Origin: an uncultured Bacilli bacterium
Lineage (GTDB): Bacteria; Bacillota_I; Bacilli_A; RF39; UBA660
Direction: 5' to 3'
Length of the DNA stretch: 20,687 nt
NCBI GenBank assembly: GCA_934176955.1
Contig: CAKPOS010000018.1
Location: 1-20,687 of the forward strand
Of this stretch, positions 16,165-20,687 are shown in pieces. Position 1 is the stretch's first letter, and each line of letters starts with the position of its first letter. The notes beneath the pieces are model-generated. The model was not told the DNA's origin. It was given only the letters and a program-made list of their open reading frames with translations, and made no database searches. The position numbers and the translations under genes were made by a program.

Positions 16165-16173
16165 TGATATAAT
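16165..16173 (+). promoter_or_regulatory. Extended -10 promoter of typA
   Basis: TGATATAAT combines a TG extension with a perfect -10 hexamer. No clear -35 is present at the usual distance. Confidence 0.7.
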
Positions 16174-16203
16174 AGACAAAGTTGAGAAAAAGAGGTGTAA
16201 AAT

Positions 16204-18012
16204 ATGAAAATTAGAAATATTGCAATCATAGCCCATGTTGACCATGGAAAAACAACTTTAGTTGACCAATTATTAAGGAAATCAGGAACATTCCGTGAAA
16301 ATGAAGAAGTAGAAACTAGGGTAATGGACTCCAATGATATTGAAAAAGAAAGAGGAATTACGATTCTTGCTAAGACTACGGCTATTCATTATAATGGATA
16401 TAAAATTAATATCTTAGATACACCAGGACATGCTGATTTTGGTGGAGAAGTGGAAAGAATCATGAATATGGTAGATGGTGTTTTGCTTGTTGTTGATGCT
16501 TATGAAGGAACAATGCCTCAAACAAGATTTGTTTTAAAAAAAGCATTAGAAGCTGGTGTTAAACCAATCGTTGTCATCAATAAAGTAGACAAGCCAACTG
16601 CTCGTGTTGAAAAAGTCGTTGATGAAGTATTAGATTTATTTATTGAATTAGGAGCAGATGATGATCAATTAGAATTTAAAACAGCTTATGTTTCTGCCTT
16701 AAATGGAACAGCAAGCTTAGATCCAGATGTATCAACACAGCAAGAAAGTTATGATGATGTCTTCAATTTAATTATTGATGAAATTCCTGAACCAAAAGTA
16801 AATCCAGAAGGAATTTTACAATTCCAACCAGCATTACTTGATTATAATGATTTTGTAGGGAGAATTGGTATTGGTAAAATTTCTAGTGGAAATATAAAGG
16901 TTAATGAAATGGTATCTTGTGTAAGATTAGATGGAAGTATTAAGCAATTTAGAATTCAAAAATTATTTGGATTTGATGGATTAAAGAGAATTGAAATTAA
17001 TAATGCTAGTGCTGGAGATATTGTTGCTATCGCTGGTATGCCAGATATTTCTGTTGGAGAAACAGTTTGTAATGTAGGAAAAGAAGAAGCATTACCAATC
17101 TTAAGAATCGATGAACCAACTTTAAAAATGACTTTTATGACCAATAATAGCCCTTTTGCTGGAAAAGAAGGAAAATTTGTTACCGCTAGTAAAATTGCTG
17201 ATCGTTTATTTAGAGAAACCCAGAAAGATGTTAGTTTAAAAGTTGAACAATCAGGAAATGAATCGTGGACAGTATCTGGTCGTGGAGAGTTACATCTATC
17301 CATATTAATCGAAAATATGCGTCGTGAAGGTTTTGAATTACAAGTATCTAAACCAGAAGTTATTATGAAAGAAATTGATGGAGTAAAATGTGAGCCATAC
17401 GAAGATTTACAAGTAGAAGTACCAGAAGCTAGCGTTGGAACAGTGATTGAAGCCCTTGGAAATAGAGGAGCAAAAATGGAAAATATGACGAACGAAAATG
17501 AGTTAGTTAGATTGAATTATACTATTCCTTCTCGTGGATTAATTGGATTTATGACAGATTTTATGACAATGACCAAAGGATATGGAATTATCAATCATAC
17601 TTTCAAGGAATATGCTCCAGTCGAAAATGTAAACATTGGAGAAAGAAAACTAGGCGTTTTAGTTTCTATGGAAAATGGAAAATCTACAGCATATAGTATC
17701 GGTAACTTAGAAGATAGAGGAATTATGTTTATTGAACCTGGTTGTGATGTTTATGAAGGAATGATTGTTGGAGAATGTAATCGTGAAAATGATTTAGCCG
17801 TAAATGTGGTAAAAGGAAAACAATTAACCAATACTCGTGCTGCTGGATCAGATCATACTGTTGTTCTAAAACGTCCTCGTCCAATTACTTTAGAGTATGC
17901 ATTAGAATATATTAATATGGATGAATTAGTAGAGGTAACTCCAGAAAATATTCGTCTTCGTAAAGAAATTTTAAATACAGAATTAAGAAAAAAACGTGAT
18001 AGTAAGAAGTAG
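16204..18012 (+). CDS. typA: Ribosome-associated GTPase TypA/BipA
   Basis: A translational GTPase of 602 residues, the usual TypA length, with EF-G-like architecture. It binds ribosomes and helps 50S assembly and growth under stress or cold. G1 is AHVDHGKT (residues 10-17), switch I holds RGITI, G3 is DTPGHADF (72-79) and G4 is NKVD (126-129). Domain II, the EF-G-like domains III and V, and the TypA-specific C-terminal domain follow (LIGFMTDFMTMTKGYGI, then RAAGSDHTVVLKRPRPI and EYALEYINMDELVEVTP). GAGGTG before the ATG is the SD. It has its own promoter and terminator, so it is probably monocistronic. Confidence 0.97.
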   Translation: MKIRNIAIIAHVDHGKTTLVDQLLRKSGTFRENEEVETRVMDSNDIEKERGITILAKTTAIHYNGYKINILDTPGHADFGGEVERIMNMVDGVLLVVDAYEGTMPQTRFVLKKALEAGVKPIVVINKVDKPTARVEKVVDEVLDLFIELGADDDQLEFKTAYVSALNGTASLDPDVSTQQESYDDVFNLIIDEIPEPKVNPEGILQFQPALLDYNDFVGRIGIGKISSGNIKVNEMVSCVRLDGSIKQFRIQKLFGFDGLKRIEINNASAGDIVAIAGMPDISVGETVCNVGKEEALPILRIDEPTLKMTFMTNNSPFAGKEGKFVTASKIADRLFRETQKDVSLKVEQSGNESWTVSGRGELHLSILIENMRREGFELQVSKPEVIMKEIDGVKCEPYEDLQVEVPEASVGTVIEALGNRGAKMENMTNENELVRLNYTIPSRGLIGFMTDFMTMTKGYGIINHTFKEYAPVENVNIGERKLGVLVSMENGKSTAYSIGNLEDRGIMFIEPGCDVYEGMIVGECNRENDLAVNVVKGKQLTNTRAAGSDHTVVLKRPRPITLEYALEYINMDELVEVTPENIRLRKEILNTELRKKRDSKK

Positions 18013-18036
18013 AATAGCGTATGTCTATTCTTTTTT
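18011..18036 (+). terminator. Terminator after typA
   Basis: AGAATAG (18011-18017) pairs with CTATTCT (18025-18031), with a 7-base loop and a run of T's. The left arm overlaps the TAG stop codon. Confidence 0.8.
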
Positions 18037-18124
18037 CTTTTAAAAATACTGATTTATCATTTTACTAGTGTAAAATAATTATTTTGTAAAATGGTGGATT
18101 TCTGATTAAAAAGTATAAAAAATA

Positions 18125-18133
18125 TGTTACAAT
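18125..18133 (+). promoter_or_regulatory. Extended -10 promoter of ezrA
   Basis: TGTTACAAT is a TG-extended -10 box. I see no good -35 hexamer at 16-18 bases. Confidence 0.5.
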
Positions 18134-18163
18134 AATATTGAATACCTAGATGGTGGTGATAAT

Positions 18164-19864
18164 ATGGATAATGTATTTGGAATTGTCATAACAACATTCC
18201 TGATTGCTGTTGGGCTTGTATTTCTTACCCTTATTTTAACAAGAAGAAAAACTAGTAAGAAATATAAAGAATATATCAATGAATTAGATGTTGAAAAAAA
18301 TCAACTCATTAATGTAAAAATTTTGTCGGAAATTACAAAAGTTCGAGGACTAGTAAAAACAGACAATCTAAAACATAAGTTAGAAGATTGGGATAAAACA
18401 TTTAATTATATTAAAGAAGATATGCTTCCTAAGATTACGGATCAAATTAGTGATGTCGATTTTTTAATCGATAAGAAAGATTATAAAAATGCCATTAAAA
18501 AAATGGCAGGAATAGAACTAGAAATTGGTGCTTTAAGAAGAAAAAGTCAAAAATTAATTGATGAAATTCAAATTATTACCAATTCTGAAGAAAGAAATCG
18601 GGCATTAATTACCAAATTAAAAGTAACTTATCGAGAACTTCAAGCAAAATTCAATCGCTGCGAAAAAGACTATGGAGATTTAAAAGAAATTATAACAGAA
18701 GAATTTACAAAGATAGATGAAAAATTTATTGATTTTGAAAATGCCATGGAAAATAACGATTATGTTAAAGTAGAAGAAATTGTAATTCTAATTGAAGAAG
18801 CTTTACAAAAACTAAAAAATATTTTAGATAATTTTCCTTCTATTTTATTAATGGCAAATATTTTAATTCCTGGAAAAATAGAAGAAGCAAAAGTTGCTTA
18901 TTCTAGAATGCAAAGAGATGGCTATCCATTAGATTATTTAAATGTTGAATATAACTTATCAGAAATTGAAAAAAAGACAAAAGGAATAGTAGAAAACCTA
19001 AAAAAATTAGAAGCCCAAGACGCTGATATTGAATTAAAGACAATTTTAGAATATTTTAATTCTTTGTTTAGAGATTTTGATAAAGAAAGAGAATGTAAAG
19101 ATAACTTTAAAGAAGGGTGTAAAAAATTTCGTTATAAGTTAGAAAAAGTCAATAAAGTTGTTTATGATATTTATATTCAAATTGATGATATTAAAGTAAC
19201 ATATGACTTAACAGAAGAAGAAATGAATCGTTTTAGTACGTTAAATCGAAATTTAGAAGTCATTAATGAAGATTTTAAATTATTATTAGAACATGGAAAA
19301 AGTAAGTCTTTTGCCTATTCTAAATTAATGGATGAATTAGAAGGACTTGGAATTAAATTATCTAGATTACAAGATGACTTAGATTATCAATTAAAATCGA
19401 TTACGAGTATGCAAGATGATGAATATCGAGCAAAAGAACAGTTAAATACGATTCAAGATTTGCTTCATAAAGCAAAAATGAAATTAAAAGATTATAAATT
19501 ACCAGTAATTCCTAGTAGCTATTATGTTGAATTAAAAGAAGCCCAAGATGCTATTAGAGAGATTGTAAAAGAGTTAGATAAAAAACCCATTGTCATTAAA
19601 ATTTTAAATATCAGAGTAGATACAGCAAGAGATTTAGTATTTAAGATTTATAATAAAACGAACGATATGATTAAAGTTTCTAGCTTAAGTGAAAAGATGA
19701 TTTTATATGGAAATCGATATCGAAGTATTTATCCAGAAGTGGATCAAGGATTAGAACAAGCAACGGCTTTATTTTATAAAGGTCAGTATGAAAAATCTTT
19801 AGAAAAAACCATTCAAACCATTCAATTAGTAGAAGAAAATCCCATGAGTAAATTTAGTAAATAA
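18164..19864 (+). CDS. ezrA: Septation ring formation regulator EzrA
   Basis: A 566-residue protein, equal to the family length. EzrA is anchored by one N-terminal helix (residues about 5-24), followed by basic residues, with a long cytoplasmic array of spectrin-like helical bundles. It binds FtsZ, limits extra Z-rings and aids division in Bacilli. The C-terminal segment MILYGNRYRSIYPEV, with N517-R518-Y519-R520, matches the conserved NRYR (QNR) patch needed for mid-cell localisation, and is followed by the typical F-x-x-x-x-YEKSLE stretch. The SD is GGTGGTGAT before the ATG. It is followed by a small membrane protein gene with its own likely promoter. Confidence 0.9.
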   Translation: MDNVFGIVITTFLIAVGLVFLTLILTRRKTSKKYKEYINELDVEKNQLINVKILSEITKVRGLVKTDNLKHKLEDWDKTFNYIKEDMLPKITDQISDVDFLIDKKDYKNAIKKMAGIELEIGALRRKSQKLIDEIQIITNSEERNRALITKLKVTYRELQAKFNRCEKDYGDLKEIITEEFTKIDEKFIDFENAMENNDYVKVEEIVILIEEALQKLKNILDNFPSILLMANILIPGKIEEAKVAYSRMQRDGYPLDYLNVEYNLSEIEKKTKGIVENLKKLEAQDADIELKTILEYFNSLFRDFDKERECKDNFKEGCKKFRYKLEKVNKVVYDIYIQIDDIKVTYDLTEEEMNRFSTLNRNLEVINEDFKLLLEHGKSKSFAYSKLMDELEGLGIKLSRLQDDLDYQLKSITSMQDDEYRAKEQLNTIQDLLHKAKMKLKDYKLPVIPSSYYVELKEAQDAIREIVKELDKKPIVIKILNIRVDTARDLVFKIYNKTNDMIKVSSLSEKMILYGNRYRSIYPEVDQGLEQATALFYKGQYEKSLEKTIQTIQLVEENPMSKFSK

Positions 19865-19865
19865 C

Positions 19866-19894
19866 TTTACTTTTTTTCTCTTTTATGGTAATCT
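19866..19894 (+). promoter_or_regulatory. Possible promoter of the repeat-rich membrane protein
   Basis: TTTACT (19866-19871), a 17-base spacer and TAATCT (19889-19894) preceded by TGG (extended -10). Moderate match. Confidence 0.45.
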
Positions 19895-19934
19895 CTTAAT
19901 AGAAGATAAATAGAATAAAGAGGAGGACTATAAT

Positions 19935-20687
19935 ATGAGTTTTATCGATTTTTTATTACAATATTATATTTGGATTTTAGGAGTTTTAATTCTTTTAATT
20001 TTAATTATTATAGGAGTGCTAGTAGATTCAAAAAGCAAGGGAAAAGAAAAAAATACGGGAAAAAAGAAAAATTCTGCTCCTGATGCTCAAGCTACAAATA
20101 TTCAGAATAATGAACCAAAAAAAGAAGGTAATGTAACTTTAAATACAATGTTAAATTCAAATAATATGAAAAATAATAATGTTGGAGGAGAAAAATTAAA
20201 TAATATTGCCCCTTTACCACAAAATAATGAAATACTAAGCAATAGTAATTCAAATTTAGAAGGAGGAATAAATAATAATCCTTTAAATACTGTTCCAGAA
20301 AATGCTACAAATTCTATTTCACAAATAAATCCAATGGAACAACCAATGCAAAACATCAATCCAGTACCACAAATAAATCCAATGGAGCAACCAATGCAAA
20401 ACATCAATCCAGTACCACAAATAAATCCAACGGAACAACCAATGCAAGATATCAATCCAGTGCCACAAATAAATCCAATGGAGCAACCAATGCAAAACAT
20501 CAATCCAGTACCACAAATAAATCCAATGGAGCAACCAATGCAAAACATCAATTCAGTACCACAAATAAATCCAATGGAACAACCAATGCAAAATATTAAT
20601 CCAGTACCACAAATAAATCCAATGGAACAACCAATGCAAAATATCAATCCAGTACCACAAATAAATCCAATGGAACAACCAATGCAA
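19935..20687 (+). CDS. Membrane-anchored Q/N/P/M-rich repeat protein (3' end outside window)
   Basis: The frame opens at an ATG preceded by AGAGGAGG (19920-19927) and stays open for 251 codons to the window edge. Residues about 8-30 form one hydrophobic helix (YYIWILGVLILLILIIIGVL), followed by a Lys-rich stretch that predicts a cytoplasmic C-terminal side. An Asn-rich low-complexity region and, from residue 130, 16-residue repeats of the form QINPMEQPMQNINPVP follow. No domain is visible before the edge, so any functional C-terminal domain lies outside. It sits 70 bases after ezrA. I do not recognise it; the single anchor plus P/Q-rich linker recalls ZipA-like layouts only in general shape. 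Confidence 0.8.
   Translation, partial: MSFIDFLLQYYIWILGVLILLILIIIGVLVDSKSKGKEKNTGKKKNSAPDAQATNIQNNEPKKEGNVTLNTMLNSNNMKNNNVGGEKLNNIAPLPQNNEILSNSNSNLEGGINNNPLNTVPENATNSISQINPMEQPMQNINPVPQINPMEQPMQNINPVPQINPTEQPMQDINPVPQINPMEQPMQNINPVPQINPMEQPMQNINSVPQINPMEQPMQNINPVPQINPMEQPMQNINPVPQINPMEQPMQ
20322..20687 (+). repeat. 48-bp coding tandem repeat (7.6 units, continues past the window)
   Basis: Seven full 48-bp units and 30 bases of an eighth, each encoding 16 residues. Units differ by only a few bases; one has TEQPMQD and another NINSVP. The unit is a multiple of three, so copy-number change keeps the frame. Confidence 0.92.

Noticed and set aside
20102..20647. Minus-strand open frame encoding a Cys/Gly-rich repetitive protein
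   Set aside because: It is the mirror of the 48-bp coding repeat on the plus strand, which has a clear SD, start and membrane helix. The minus frame is open only because the repeat contains no stop in that register.

Overview
The window is very AT-rich, reads with the standard bacterial code (Trp is TGG; fic ends in TGA) and has Gram-positive signals: strong purine Shine-Dalgarno (SD) sites, TTGACA/TATAAT-type promoters and U-tailed hairpin terminators. Together, sigG (forespore sigma factor), a ylmC-type gene, typA, ezrA and a Gram-positive-style prepilin point to a low-GC member of the Bacilli. Its extreme AT content suggests an uncultured gut lineage of the Erysipelotrichia/RF39 kind that keeps sporulation genes. 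That placement is inference.

Bases 1-8257 hold four head-to-tail paralogues of a gene I do not recognise (the first is cut by the window edge). Each complete copy has an N-terminal helix-turn-helix, a run of 30-residue TPR-like helical-hairpin repeats (6, 12 and 18 units in copies 2, 3 and 4) and a C-terminal region of about 300 residues. About 600 bp of the C-terminal region shows no difference between any copies. Each complete copy has its own promoter and each of the four genes its own terminator. The ends are nearly constant and the middle varies in length and in a few positions per repeat, so the array looks like a recombining constant/variable family. It is the best candidate here for an undescribed system.

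Bases 8386-11174 carry a HerA/DUF87-type ATPase and a Fic-domain protein, each with its own promoter. The fic stop overlaps the start of a histidyl-tRNA synthetase gene (ATGA), so the two are probably co-translated. A kinase-fold-like protein follows hisS.

Bases 13424-14510 carry sigG and a ylmC/ymxH-type gene. The sigG SD lies in the 3' arm of an 11-bp perfect hairpin that ends two bases before the start codon. A type IV prepilin-like gene follows, behind a promoter that overlaps the preceding terminator, then an ABC-exporter membrane domain with no ATPase domain, typA, ezrA, and a membrane-anchored protein made of 16-residue Q/N/P/M-rich repeats that runs off the right edge. The right half is mostly housekeeping and development; the left 8 kb is the accessory, fast-evolving part.
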